Positions 1 through 8,286 of a stretch of 38,531 nt of DNA are shown piece by piece. How positions within the stretch are numbered: position 1 is the first letter of the stretch; each line of letters opens with the position of its first letter. A program made the position numbers and the translations under genes. Source of the DNA: DATAUK01 sp036268295. GTDB lineage: Bacteria; Actinomycetota; Actinomycetes; JAFAQI01. The notes below the pieces were generated by a model. That model had not been told where the DNA came from. It ran no database searches and saw nothing but the letters and a program-made list of their open reading frames with translations. The DNA lies in contig DATAUK010000045.1 of NCBI GenBank assembly GCA_036268295.1, positions 1-38,531 of the forward strand, given 5' to 3'.

Positions 1-43
1 GCTGAATTGACCCGGCCCGCCGGCGTGACTAACGTCCTGCACC

Positions 44-1183
44 GTGCGGAAAAGAGCTGGCCGTTCAGATGGCCGCCGTTGCATTCATGGCCGCGTCTTC
101 CTGGCATTGATCGCGACGCTGCTGGCGATCGGTACCGCCGCCACGAGCGCAGCCGCGATGCCGCTGCACGGCCGTACAGCTGCCATTGGATCTCACCCCG
201 ATCCCAGGCATCGCCTGCGATTTGCGGCGGAGGGGATCTCGTGCGTGTCGGCCAAGGTCTGCTTGGTCGTTGGTCAAAACGCCAACGCGTCGGTCGGCGA
301 GATCGCCGAGATCGTCAACGGCAAGCCAACTGCCTACCGCACCGTTCCCGACGCCGGGGGCATCAACGGCATCTCGTGCCCGAGCCCCACGTCAGGATGC
401 GAGGCGGTCGGGTACGGCCAGAGTCCGTCCTATGCGCCGATCGCATTGGCCGTGAGTCGCGCCGGCGTTCCGCGCGCCGTGAAGACGGTGACCTCCGCCA
501 GCGGCGACAACCTCGACGCGGTCTCCTGTTTCCGCTCGATCGCCTCGTGTGAGGCGGTCGGTCAGGCCCTCGATGGAAACGCCGTCGCGCTGCTTTCACT
601 GCACAACGGTCAGCCGGCCACGCCACGGACGGTGTCCGTGGCGGACGGCGCATTCATCGAGAGCACCGCGATCGCATGTCTCTCGGCGACCCGGTGCCGG
701 GCGGTCGGCAGCTATCCGGTCGGAACCGGGGCGTCACAACAGCTGCGTGGCTTTGCGATCACCGTGAACTCTGGCCGCCCGTCAGCGGCGAACACCGCTG
801 CGTCGTTCGGGCTGAACGCGATCTCCTGTCCGAGGCCCGGGCATTGCGAGATTTCCGGATCGAGTGTGGCAGGGCGCGGTTTTGTCGCAGCACTGCCGGC
901 CCGGACGGTGACGAGCGTGCATCGGCTAAAGACCATGTCAGCCTACGCAGTCTCCTGTCCCTCGACGAAGACGTGCACGGTCGTGGGATCGACGGGCGGC
1001 GCAGCTCCGAAGGCCGCCCTCATGACGCTCGCCGGGGGCAAGCCGGGCCCGATCAAGACAGTGCCGGGCGCCGCCGTGCTTACCTGCGTATCAACTCCGA
1101 CCACTAAGTTCTACGAGGCGATCGGCCAGCTCCTGCTCGGCTCGAACGACAGCCAACGCCTGGTCACCTCGCACGAACAGTGA
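44..1183 (+). CDS. Secreted seven-repeat Cys-pair protein, probable beta-propeller
   Basis: The 379-aa product has a basic N-terminus, a hydrophobic segment at about residues 17-34 and an Ala-rich cleavage region near 36-40, so it should be exported. The mature part holds seven repeats of about 43-50 residues. Each is marked by a short motif, roughly [AG]-[IV]-[SA]-C-x5-6-C-x-[AV]-[VI]-G. Cys pairs fall at about 67/73, 112/119, 162/169, 212/218, 262/268 and 305/311. The seventh repeat keeps C348 but has lost the second Cys while keeping the AIG end. Seven similar units suggest a seven-bladed propeller with one disulfide per blade; that is inference. No catalytic motif is visible. The GTG start is chosen because TAACGT lies eight bases upstream (30-35) and the signal peptide begins there. 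No function can be assigned. Confidence 0.8.
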   Translation: MRKRAGRSDGRRCIHGRVFLALIATLLAIGTAATSAAAMPLHGRTAAIGSHPDPRHRLRFAAEGISCVSAKVCLVVGQNANASVGEIAEIVNGKPTAYRTVPDAGGINGISCPSPTSGCEAVGYGQSPSYAPIALAVSRAGVPRAVKTVTSASGDNLDAVSCFRSIASCEAVGQALDGNAVALLSLHNGQPATPRTVSVADGAFIESTAIACLSATRCRAVGSYPVGTGASQQLRGFAITVNSGRPSAANTAASFGLNAISCPRPGHCEISGSSVAGRGFVAALPARTVTSVHRLKTMSAYAVSCPSTKTCTVVGSTGGAAPKAALMTLAGGKPGPIKTVPGAAVLTCVSTPTTKFYEAIGQLLLGSNDSQRLVTSHEQ

Positions 1184-1228
1184 CCGGCAGTAGGGGGCAT
1201 CGGAACAAGCGACGTTGATACTTGGCGG

Positions 1229-2032
1229 ATGCGTTTCGGACTGACGTTGCCGATCTTCGACCAACTGGCCGACCCGTCGTTGTTGGCCGACCTCGCCGCC
1301 GAAGCGGAAGCGGCCGGTTGGGACGCCGTCTTCGTCTGGGACCACTTGCGATATCGAGCGCCGTTGACGGCGGCGACCGACCCGTGGATTGCGATGGCCG
1401 CCATGGCGACGCGGACCGAACGGATCCGGCTCGGCGCGATGGTGACCCCGGTGGCGCGGCGCCGGCCGCACGTCCTCGCCCGCCAGCTCGTGGCGCTCGA
1501 CCGGCTCTCGAACGGCCGGATGGTGTTTGGCGCCGGCCTCGGCCTGGACAACAGCGGCGGGGAGTTCGCAGCGTTCGGAGAGCAGGCCGATCCGCGGATC
1601 CGCGCCGAGATGCTCGACGAAGGGCTCGGCCTGCTCAGGTCGCTGTTGGCCGGCGAGGAGGTCGACCATCATGGCCGCCACTACACAGCGGCCGAGGTGC
1701 GCTTCCTGCCGACCGCCGTGCAGGCCCCGCTCCCGATCTGGGTGGCCGCCCGCTGGCCGAACCAGCGGCCGTTACACCGGGCAGCGGCGTACGACGGGGC
1801 GTTCATCATCGAGATGGCCGTTACCGACCTGCCGGCTGCCCTGGCGGTCATCGCCGAGCATCGACCTGTCGGACTCAGCGACTACGACGTCGTGGTGGAG
1901 GACTCGCCAGGGGCCGACCCAGCGCCGTGGGAAAGCGCGGGCGCGACTTGGCTGCTGACGTCGTTCGACCCATTCACTATCGATGCCGACGTGGTGCACG
2001 CCGCGATCGCCGCTGGTCCGCCGGGTCGGTAG
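1229..2032 (+). CDS. Luciferase-like (LLM class) flavin or F420-dependent oxidoreductase
   Basis: This 267-aa protein begins MRFGLTLPIF and continues with an AEAAGWDAVFVWDH segment, the classic N-terminus of the bacterial luciferase-like monooxygenase family. It also has the RLGAMVTPVARRRPHVLARQ strand-helix and the LSNGRMVFGAGLG motif that lines the flavin site. Family members use FMNH2 or reduced F420; the substrate cannot be told from sequence. At 267 aa it is a little shorter than the usual 280-340, with a compressed C-terminal third. The hexamer GATACT sits six bases before the ATG (1217-1222) and there is no Shine-Dalgarno, so a leaderless mRNA is likely. The last 56 bases overlap the end of the convergent TetR gene. 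Confidence 0.85.
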   Translation: MRFGLTLPIFDQLADPSLLADLAAEAEAAGWDAVFVWDHLRYRAPLTAATDPWIAMAAMATRTERIRLGAMVTPVARRRPHVLARQLVALDRLSNGRMVFGAGLGLDNSGGEFAAFGEQADPRIRAEMLDEGLGLLRSLLAGEEVDHHGRHYTAAEVRFLPTAVQAPLPIWVAARWPNQRPLHRAAAYDGAFIIEMAVTDLPAALAVIAEHRPVGLSDYDVVVEDSPGADPAPWESAGATWLLTSFDPFTIDADVVHAAIAAGPPGR

Positions 2033-2606
2033 GGACGATCGCCGCATCAACCAGGGCGGTGGCGACCGACTTGGCGATGGTCGCGGCCTGCAGGTTGTGG
2101 TCCATCCGGGCGGTGACGACAGCACCGTCGTAGAGCATCGCGAGCTGCGCGCCGAGACCGTCAGGATCGGGGGCTCCGGCATCTCGGGCAAGGTCGGTGA
2201 GCAGTGTGTGAATCCAGGTCCGCGAGCTATCGGACACTTGCTGGACGACGCTGCCGGGCGCTGACTCGGCGCTCGCGTTGATGAAGGCGCAGCCGCGGAA
2301 GGTCGGCCTGGCGATCGACTCGGAGAGAACGTCGAAGACCCCGAGCAGCCGGTCGCGCGGATTGTCGAACCGGCCGAGCCCGCGGTTGATCCGTTCGGCA
2401 CGCTCATCGTGGCGGCCTTCGAGGTAGGCGCGGATCAAGCCGTCCTTGCTGCCGAAGGTGCTGTACAGCGTTGCCTTGGCGACGCCGGCCCGCTCGATGA
2501 CCCGGTCGATGCCGACGGTGTGAACGCCCTGGTCATAGAAGAGCTCGTCTGCGGCGTTGAGCAGCCGCTCGCGGGCGCTGAGCTGCTCAGGTGTGTGAGT
2601 GGCCAT
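1977..2606 (-). CDS. TetR/AcrR family repressor
   Basis: This 209-aa regulator has a TetR N-terminal DNA-binding domain at about residues 10-58, with the recognition region VGIDRVIERAGVAKATLYST around 31-50 followed by FGSKDGL. The C-terminal part is a helical ligand-binding domain resembling TetR_C groups seen with efflux pumps. It diverges from an MFS pump, and two palindromes in the shared intergenic region cover the pump promoter, so repression of the pump and possibly itself is inferred. The ATG is preceded at seven bases by TATTGT (2614-2619), a good leaderless -10. The C-terminal codons overlap the convergent oxidoreductase by 56 bases, and the tail is Arg-rich. Confidence 0.9.
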   Translation of the reverse strand: MATHTPEQLSARERLLNAADELFYDQGVHTVGIDRVIERAGVAKATLYSTFGSKDGLIRAYLEGRHDERAERINRGLGRFDNPRDRLLGVFDVLSESIARPTFRGCAFINASAESAPGSVVQQVSDSSRTWIHTLLTDLARDAGAPDPDGLGAQLAMLYDGAVVTARMDHNLQAATIAKSVATALVDAAIVPTDPADQRRSRRAPRRHR

Positions 2607-2610
2607 AGCC

Positions 2611-2668
2611 TTGACAATAACAGACCGATCTGTCTAGTGTCACCAATAACACCAGACAGACCTGTCTG
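2611..2668 (+). promoter_or_regulatory. Divergent tetR/MFS promoter with two TetR-type palindromes
   Basis: For the pump, TTGACA (2611-2616) and TAGTGT (2635-2640) are separated by 18 bases. Palindrome 1 at 2622-2635 is AGACCGATCTGTCT, with one mismatched pair, and lies between the -35 and -10. Palindrome 2 at 2653-2668 has perfect 7-base arms CAGACAG/CTGTCTG around a 2-base centre, just downstream of the expected start site. Both share AGAC/GTCT ends, consistent with a single regulator. The TetR -10 (2614-2619, reverse strand) overlaps the pump -35. Confidence 0.75.
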
Positions 2669-2688
2669 TCGAGTAGAGGGGCTACCTC

Positions 2689-4026
2689 ATGTCGAGCAGT
2701 GCCGATCTCACGGCGACCGATACAAGCCGAGCCTTGCCGGGGCTCTCGCGCCGTGCCGGGTTCGGCGTACAGGTCTCGTTGCAGGTGTTGCTGCTGGCCG
2801 CCTCGAGCGCGCCTACTCCGCTCTACTCGGTGTTCCAGGCCGAGTGGGGCCTCACGCCGATCACGATCACCGTGGTGTTCGGGGTGTACGCCGTTGCTGT
2901 CCTGGCGACACTTCTCACCGTTGGCAAGCTCTCCGATCACATCGGCCGCCGTCCGGTGTTGCTGACGGCGCTGGTGCTGCAGGTGTTGGCATTGCTGGTG
3001 TTTGCGGTTGCCGGCAACGTCACCGACCTGTTGGTTGCCCGCGTCGTCCAGGGCCTGTCGACCGGCGCAGCGCTCGGCGCGCTCGGCGCGGGTCTGCTGG
3101 ACTTCGACAAGGTCAAGGGCACGATCGCCAACGGCGTCGCGCCAATTACCGGCACCGCGGTCGGCGCCTTGATCTCAGGTGCGGCGGTGCAATACCTCCC
3201 CGCACCGACCAAGCTGATCTTCGTCGTGCTTCTCGCCGTGTTCGTGCTCGAGATCGTCGCGGTCGGATTCATGTCCGAGACCTCGGCTCCGAAGGCCGGT
3301 GCGCTCGCGTCACTGCGGCCGACTCTCGCCCTACCGGCCCCGATCCGGGTGCCGATGATTGCTGCCGTACCCCCGCTGTCCGGGGTGTGGGCGCTCGGCG
3401 GCTTCTACGCCGCCCTCGGCCCGATCCTGGTCCGGCAGCTGTCTGGATCCGACTCCTTCGTGCTCGGTGGATCGTCGCTGTTCGTGCTGGCCGGCGTCGC
3501 TGCCGTGACCATCTACTTGTTCCGCGATCTTGCGGCGCATCGCGTAATGCTGCTCGGTGGCATCGCGTTGTTGCTCGGTGTCGGAGTGACGCTCATCGCC
3601 ATCGCGACCGGTTCAACCGTCGGTTTCTTCGTCGGTTCTGCGGTCGCCGGCGTCGGCTTCGGCGGTGGCTTCCAAGGAGGACTACGCACCGTCCTGCCAC
3701 TCGCCCAGCCGCACGAGCGGGCCGGCGTGCTCTCGGCGATCTACGTGGTGTCCTACATCGCCCTCGGCGTACCGGCCGTCATCGCCGGTGTGATCATCGA
3801 CCACATTGGCATCTTGCCGACCGCACGTGGATATGCCGCCGTGATCATGGTGCTCGCGGCTTTGACGCTTGCTGGTTTGGTCGTGCGACGACGCGCCGCG
3901 CCAGCAGCGGCGCCAGATATGCCGCCGGCACCGGCGCGACGCGACTTGGTCACATCAGTCACCAGCTGCGAGATCAGCCGATCGTTGGTTGCTACCCGGC
4001 GGCCGCCCGCTCGTTCGTCTTGGTAG
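2689..4026 (+). CDS. MFS transporter, probable drug efflux pump
   Basis: This 445-aa integral membrane protein has about twelve hydrophobic segments. The major facilitator loop 2-3 signature GKLSDHIGRRP is at about residues 79-89, and an N-terminal APTPLYSVFQ motif is typical of one actinobacterial and proteobacterial MFS subgroup. It should exchange a small molecule for protons across the inner membrane; the substrate is unknown. The start is preceded by a GAGGGG-type Shine-Dalgarno, unlike many neighbours. The gene lies divergent from a TetR gene, with palindromes over its promoter, which fits ligand-induced efflux. Its hydrophilic C-terminus, about 35 residues rich in Arg, Ser and Pro, overlaps the convergent membrane-protein gene by 35 bases. 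Confidence 0.9.
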   Translation: MSSSADLTATDTSRALPGLSRRAGFGVQVSLQVLLLAASSAPTPLYSVFQAEWGLTPITITVVFGVYAVAVLATLLTVGKLSDHIGRRPVLLTALVLQVLALLVFAVAGNVTDLLVARVVQGLSTGAALGALGAGLLDFDKVKGTIANGVAPITGTAVGALISGAAVQYLPAPTKLIFVVLLAVFVLEIVAVGFMSETSAPKAGALASLRPTLALPAPIRVPMIAAVPPLSGVWALGGFYAALGPILVRQLSGSDSFVLGGSSLFVLAGVAAVTIYLFRDLAAHRVMLLGGIALLLGVGVTLIAIATGSTVGFFVGSAVAGVGFGGGFQGGLRTVLPLAQPHERAGVLSAIYVVSYIALGVPAVIAGVIIDHIGILPTARGYAAVIMVLAALTLAGLVVRRRAAPAAAPDMPPAPARRDLVTSVTSCEISRSLVATRRPPARSSW

Positions 4027-4606
4027 TGGTCGTCGTGGCCGGCTCCGCGGTCTGTGTGGGGTAGGCCGGTGGGCGATCGTCGTTGTCGAGGTCGATGACG
4101 TCCTGCCGGGCCTCGGCAGCGGCGACGTCACGCACTCCGATCACGCTGGTACGACCGAGCGCGATCGCGGCGAAGGTGACGATCACCACGCCGAGCCCGC
4201 TGAACATCGCGAGCTGCTCCCATACCGCGTGGTGCGCGTTTCCGGTCGCGATGCCGATGTTGCCGGCGCTCCAGAACGGGCTGAACACAGTGCCGACGAC
4301 AAACCAGGCGCCGGCGGCGGCAGCAAGCCAGCCGCCGATCATCGCGTTGAGCCGGTTGCCGCTGGCCGCCAAGAGCATCCCGCCGAGGAACGCCGCGCCA
4401 CCCGGCAAGACCTCGAGCCAACCGCGTGCCGCGGTCCAGGTCCAGGTGTTGTCGGGGGTGAAGCCAAAGCCGAACGAGTGGCCGATGAACGGGATGATCG
4501 CGCCCCATGCTCCGAGCACCATCAGCAGCAAGCCGCTGATCGTGCCGCGAGATCGTGCCATGACCATCCGGTTGGGGCGTCGCGCGTGGGTCCTTCGCGT
4601 CTTCAT
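3992..4606 (-). CDS. Four-TM membrane protein of unknown function
   Basis: This 204-aa protein has a basic N-terminus, four hydrophobic segments at about residues 22-44, 66-82, 88-108 and 130-152, and a hydrophilic Asp- and Thr-rich C-terminal tail of about 50 residues. The pattern resembles small actinobacterial SPW-repeat-like membrane proteins, but I do not see a clear SPW motif. The start at 4606 is supported by a strong GAGGAGG six bases upstream (4613-4619, reverse complement). A longer open frame to 4684 has no ribosome site. The gene is convergent with the MFS pump and overlaps its last 35 bases. Function unknown. Confidence 0.7.
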   Translation of the reverse strand: MKTRRTHARRPNRMVMARSRGTISGLLLMVLGAWGAIIPFIGHSFGFGFTPDNTWTWTAARGWLEVLPGGAAFLGGMLLAASGNRLNAMIGGWLAAAAGAWFVVGTVFSPFWSAGNIGIATGNAHHAVWEQLAMFSGLGVVIVTFAAIALGRTSVIGVRDVAAAEARQDVIDLDNDDRPPAYPTQTAEPATTTTTKTNERAAAG

Positions 4607-4782
4607 CTCGAGCCTCCTCATGGTCGCGTCATCGCGGCCGTCAAGGAGACTCATTCCCGCTTGGGCCTCGATTATCCCGATCAAGGCACCGTCGCGACGT
4701 GTCGCCGGGCTCGAGGCCCCAAGTGACCCCGAATCGGGACCCCGAACGGTTGTCGACCGGAGTCAAAGGGCATGGTTAAGGG

Positions 4783-5808
4783 ATGGAAATGCGAACTTTA
4801 GGACGAACCGGGGTCAAGGTGAGCCCGTTGTGCCTCGGGGCGATGATGTTCGGGTCGTGGGGCAACGCCGATCACGATGACTGCATCAAGATCATCTATC
4901 GGGCGCTCGACGCCGGCATCAACTTTATCGACACCGCCGATGTCTATTCCGGCGGCGAGTCCGAGGTGATCGTCGGCAAGGCGCTGGCCGAAGGCCGCCG
5001 CGACAACGTGGTGCTGGCGACCAAGGCGCACGCGGCGATGGGAGATGACCCCAACCAGCAGGGCAACTCGCGGCGCTGGCTGACCCGCGAGGTCGAGGCG
5101 AGCCTCACCCGGCTCGGCACCGACTACATCGACCTCTACCAGATCCACCGGCCCAGCCCGGACACCGATATCGACGAGACGCTAGGCGCGCTCACTGATC
5201 TGGTGCGGGCCGGCAAGGTCCGCTACATCGGCAGCTCCACCTTCCCGGCGCACGAGATCGTGGCGGCGCAGTACGTCGCACGCGACCGGGCTCGCGAGCG
5301 CTTCGTCACTGAGCAGCCGCCGTACTCCATGCTGGTGCGCGGCGTCGAGCGCGACGTCCTGCCGGTCGCCGGCGAGTACGGGATCGGCGTCATCCCGTGG
5401 AGTCCGCTGGCAGGTGGCTGGCTATCAGGCAAGTGGCGGCGCGGCAAGGTTGGTCTGAGCAGCCGTCGCAGTGAGCGGCTGCCCGAGCGCTACGACCTGC
5501 TGCGTCCGGAGAACCAGCGAAAGCTCGACGCTGCGGACGCGCTCGGCAAGCTCGCTGACGACAGCGGCATCTCACTGGTCCATCTCGCCATCGCCTTTGT
5601 GGCCAACCACCCAGCGGTGACCGCGCCGATCATCGGGCCGCGCACGATGGAGCAGCTCGAGACCCAGCTGGGCGCTTCGGAGGTCACCCTGGGTGCCGAT
5701 CTGCTCGATCGCATCGACGAGATCGTGCCACCCGGCACCACAATCTCCTCGGCCGATCACGGCTACACGCCGCCGTCGCTGACCGACAAGTCGCTGCGCC
5801 GTCGCTGA
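4783..5808 (+). CDS. Aldo/keto reductase
   Basis: The 341-aa protein carries the AKR catalytic tetrad: D50 and Y55 in the IDTADVYSGGESE motif, K81 in ATKAH and H122 in YQIHRP. It also has the GSSTF and IPWSPLAGGWLSGK strands of the (beta/alpha)8 barrel and the AIIGPRT-like NADPH-site segment (here APIIGPRT). It should reduce aldehydes or ketones with NADPH in the cytosol; the substrate is unknown. ATG 4783 has CATGGT six bases upstream (4771-4776), favouring a leaderless start. An in-frame ATG at 4789 has AAGGG six bases before it and is an alternative. The gene ends six bases before the convergent YiiX-like gene. Confidence 0.93.
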   Translation: MEMRTLGRTGVKVSPLCLGAMMFGSWGNADHDDCIKIIYRALDAGINFIDTADVYSGGESEVIVGKALAEGRRDNVVLATKAHAAMGDDPNQQGNSRRWLTREVEASLTRLGTDYIDLYQIHRPSPDTDIDETLGALTDLVRAGKVRYIGSSTFPAHEIVAAQYVARDRARERFVTEQPPYSMLVRGVERDVLPVAGEYGIGVIPWSPLAGGWLSGKWRRGKVGLSSRRSERLPERYDLLRPENQRKLDAADALGKLADDSGISLVHLAIAFVANHPAVTAPIIGPRTMEQLETQLGASEVTLGADLLDRIDEIVPPGTTISSADHGYTPPSLTDKSLRRR

Positions 5809-5814
5809 CCGGAT

Positions 5815-6456
5815 CTACTCGGCCGGGATGTCGATCGGGATCTCGCCGGAGAGCGCGTAGCCGCCGTCAAGTTGTAGCGAGTCCCCGCTCCAGAACCGGC
5901 CCGGGTCATACCAGGTCGGTCGTCGCTTCCCCGGCAGCAGCCCCATGTCCTGATAGCTGATCGCGACCACTTCGGCGCAGTAAGCAGTCTCGCGGGTCGC
6001 GTCGTTCGTGGTACGCCGGCGCGGGACCCGGCCGCTGATGAAGCCTCTCGCAAGCGCCCCAGTAGTGGGGAACGGTGTGCCGTCTAGACGCGCGATCGTC
6101 CGGAGCAACGCGTCCTCGCTCTGTTGCGTCACCGGGCGGTCGAGCTGACGCAACCAGCCGCGCTGGCCGTAGCGGTTGGCCCACACCAGCACCGAGTCGC
6201 GCAGGTCGTGCAACTGCACGCCGCGCTGATGCTTGCCGGTCCACAGGTCGACCAGCGCCTGGCCGAGCTCGGCATGCCACATCAGCGGCGGCAGGTCGTC
6301 GAGGACCACCGCCATGCCGACGTGGTTGACCGGTGCGTTCGTGGTGACCCGGATCGCACGGTCGGCGGCGCTGGTGCCGCGGAAGAGCCAGAGGTCGCCG
6401 GTGCGGGTCAGCTCCAGCGCCTGTTCCAGCGGGATCGGTGTCGACGCGGCGGTCAT
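5815..6456 (-). CDS. YiiX/YebB-like permuted papain-fold (NlpC/P60 superfamily) protein
   Basis: This 213-aa protein starts with TGDLWLFRG, then has a His in NHVGMAV (H45) and, late in the chain, a Cys in TAYCAEVVA (C160). A His before a Cys is the circularly permuted order of the YiiX/YebB and LRAT-like branch of the NlpC/P60 superfamily. These are thiol hydrolases or acyltransferases acting on amides or lipids. There is no signal peptide, so action in the cytosol or at the membrane face is likely. The start at 6456 has GACACT six bases upstream (6463-6468, reverse strand) and no Shine-Dalgarno. It is divergent from a tiny membrane-protein gene 42 bases away. The fold call is motif-based; the substrate is unknown. 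Confidence 0.7.
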   Translation of the reverse strand: MTAASTPIPLEQALELTRTGDLWLFRGTSAADRAIRVTTNAPVNHVGMAVVLDDLPPLMWHAELGQALVDLWTGKHQRGVQLHDLRDSVLVWANRYGQRGWLRQLDRPVTQQSEDALLRTIARLDGTPFPTTGALARGFISGRVPRRRTTNDATRETAYCAEVVAISYQDMGLLPGKRRPTWYDPGRFWSGDSLQLDGGYALSGEIPIDIPAE

Positions 6457-6462
6457 CGGATC

Positions 6463-6492
6463 AGTGTCTCGCGCCGCGCCGTCGCTTACCGT
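6463..6492. promoter_or_regulatory. Overlapping divergent leaderless promoters
   Basis: The minus-strand -10 GACACT (6463-6468) serves the YiiX-like gene and the plus-strand -10 TACCGT (6487-6492) serves the small membrane protein; each lies six bases from its start codon. The expected -35 of the plus promoter falls on the minus -10, so polymerase could probably use only one at a time. Assigned from position and motif only. Confidence 0.5.
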
Positions 6493-6498
6493 GAAGGC

Positions 6499-6666
6499 GT
6501 GCGGTGGTGGAAGGTTGTCGGTCTCGCCGGAGTTGCCGGCGTTGCCGCGACCGGAGTCGTGATCGCTCGCCGCGAGCGGCAGCGGCGCGCGTTCACCCCC
6601 GACGAGGTGCGCGAACGGCTGCACGCCCGGCTCGCCGAGGCGGCAGCTCGCGATCGCCCGGGCTGA
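6499..6666 (+). CDS. Small single-TM protein, 55 aa
   Basis: The GTG start opens with RWWKVVGLAG, a hydrophobic stretch to about residue 22, followed by RRERQRR and an amphipathic tail containing TPDEVRERLHARLAEAA. This looks like the short membrane-anchored proteins with a cytosolic helix common in actinobacteria, although I recognise no named family. Support comes from the perfect TACCGT hexamer six bases before the GTG, the sensible TM-plus-basic-tail topology and the lack of any competing gene. It stands alone between divergent and downstream genes. Function unknown. Confidence 0.6.
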   Translation: MRWWKVVGLAGVAGVAATGVVIARRERQRRAFTPDEVRERLHARLAEAAARDRPG

Positions 6667-6787
6667 CCGTTTGAGCACACAGCCGGAGCGCTGACGCGGC
6701 GTTCTGTGGCCGTATATCCGTTTTGCACGGCATGGGACCTTAAGTTGTGTGCTGGTTCGTGTCAGAGGTCTCTGAAAGTCTCTGGCT

Positions 6788-8281
6788 ATGACCAATGGGA
6801 GTGCTGTGTCCTCGCCCGTCGACGTGATCGCGGATCCCCGCCGCTGGAAGGCGCTCGGGGTGCTCGGGCTGGTGCAGTTCATGCTCGTCCTGGACATCAC
6901 CGTGGTCAACGTCGCGTTGCCGCGAATCCAGCACGACCTCGGGTTCTCAGCGTCCGGTTTGGCGTGGGTCGTCAACGGCTACGTCCTGATGGCCGGCGGG
7001 CTGTTGCTGCTCGGCGGCCGGCTCGCCGACATCCTCGGCCGTCGCCGACTGTTCCTGCTCGGCGTCGGGCTGTTTGCGATTGCCTCGGCGACCTGCGGTG
7101 CTGCGGTCGACCCGGCAATGCTGGTGGTCTCGCGATTCGTCCAGGGAGCCGGCGAGGCGATGGCGGCGCCGGCCGCGTTCGGCCTGATCGCGCTGCTCTT
7201 CCCGGATCCGCACGAGCGGATCAAGGCGTTGGGCATGTGGGGCGGCATCGCGGGGCTCGGTGGCACCACCGGCACGGTGATCTCCGGCGTACTCGTCAAC
7301 TTCGCATCGTGGCGGTGGATCTTCTTCATCAACCTGCCGGTCGCGTTGTTCGCGCTGGTCATGGTGCCGCGACTGGTGTCGGAGAGCCGGATGGTCCGCG
7401 AGTCCGTACGGCCGGACTACGCCGGAGCGGTGACCGGCACGGCCGGCTTGATCGCGGTGGTCGACGGGTTGCTGCAGGCCGCGACCCACTCGTGGGGCTC
7501 GGTGACGGTGCTGCTGCCGTTCCTCGGCGGTCTCGGGTTGCTCGGACTGATGGTGTGGATCGAGGCGCGATCGGACGCGCCGCTGATTCCGTTGCAGTTC
7601 TTCGAGAACCGGACCCGCGTCGTCACGAACTTCACGACCCTGTTCTTCTCCTCGGCGTTCTTCAGCTACTTCTTCCTGCTCACGTTGTTCGAGCAGCAGG
7701 TGCTGCATTACTCGCCGCTCAAGGGTGGTCTGGGCTACCTGCCCTTCGGGCTGAGCATCGGCGCCGGTATCGGGATCGGCACCGCTTTGATGCCGCGACT
7801 CGGCGTGAAGCCGATCTTCACAGGCGGCTTCCTGATCTGCGCCGTCGGGATGTTCCTTACCAGCCGGATCGACCTCCACTCGACGTATGTCGCAGACGTG
7901 ATGCCAGGCATGATCGTGCTCGGCCTCGGCTCGGGGCTGTGCTTCCCGGCGATCGGCAACGCCTCGCTGCACGAGGTGACCGGGCAGGACTCCTCGCTCG
8001 CCTCCGGGGTTCAGAACGCGATGCAGCAGGTCGGCGGTGCGCTGGGGCTCGCGGTCTTGGTGACCCTCGGGTTACGCCACGCCAAGTCACTCGCTGAGAA
8101 CGGTGCGAGCCATGCGCTCGCCGTGACCCACGGCTACGTCCTGGCGTTCCGGGTCGGGGCGGTGCTGCTCGCGGTCGGTGGCGGGCTGGTCTTCATCCTG
8201 CTCGAGCACGTGATCGCGACCCCGCGCCAGCCAGGCGCCGAGGTCGAGCCCGAAGTGGCGGAGCTACCGAGCCCGGTCTAG
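6788..8281 (+). CDS. DHA2-family (EmrB/QacA type) MFS multidrug transporter
   Basis: The 497-aa product has the 14-TM layout of drug:H+ antiporter family 2. It shows the TM1 motif LDITVVNVALP at about residues 35-45 and the loop 2-3 motif GRLADILGRRR at about 77-87. The TM5 region contains GGIAGLGGTTGTVISG, an antiporter motif C-like segment. It should export hydrophobic compounds using the proton gradient. AAGTCT lies six bases before the ATG (6776-6781), suggesting a leaderless start. No regulator is adjacent: the upstream neighbour is the 55-aa membrane protein, and downstream it ends six bases from the convergent SnoaL-like gene. The 121-base upstream region holds only a weak 8-base inverted repeat (6674-6681/6746-6753). 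Confidence 0.9.
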   Translation: MTNGSAVSSPVDVIADPRRWKALGVLGLVQFMLVLDITVVNVALPRIQHDLGFSASGLAWVVNGYVLMAGGLLLLGGRLADILGRRRLFLLGVGLFAIASATCGAAVDPAMLVVSRFVQGAGEAMAAPAAFGLIALLFPDPHERIKALGMWGGIAGLGGTTGTVISGVLVNFASWRWIFFINLPVALFALVMVPRLVSESRMVRESVRPDYAGAVTGTAGLIAVVDGLLQAATHSWGSVTVLLPFLGGLGLLGLMVWIEARSDAPLIPLQFFENRTRVVTNFTTLFFSSAFFSYFFLLTLFEQQVLHYSPLKGGLGYLPFGLSIGAGIGIGTALMPRLGVKPIFTGGFLICAVGMFLTSRIDLHSTYVADVMPGMIVLGLGSGLCFPAIGNASLHEVTGQDSSLASGVQNAMQQVGGALGLAVLVTLGLRHAKSLAENGASHALAVTHGYVLAFRVGAVLLAVGGGLVFILLEHVIATPRQPGAEVEPEVAELPSPV

Positions 8282-8286
8282 CTCGG

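Noticed and set aside
2409..4064. 551-codon plus-strand frame across the tetR start and the MFS gene
   Set aside because: It runs through the promoter and operators and reads Arg-rich nonsense; the MFS protein in another frame has twelve TM helices and family motifs.
6674..6753. 8-base inverted repeat AGCACACA/TGTGTGCT
   Set aside because: Arms are 64 bases apart, short, and overlap no promoter element; chance is likely.
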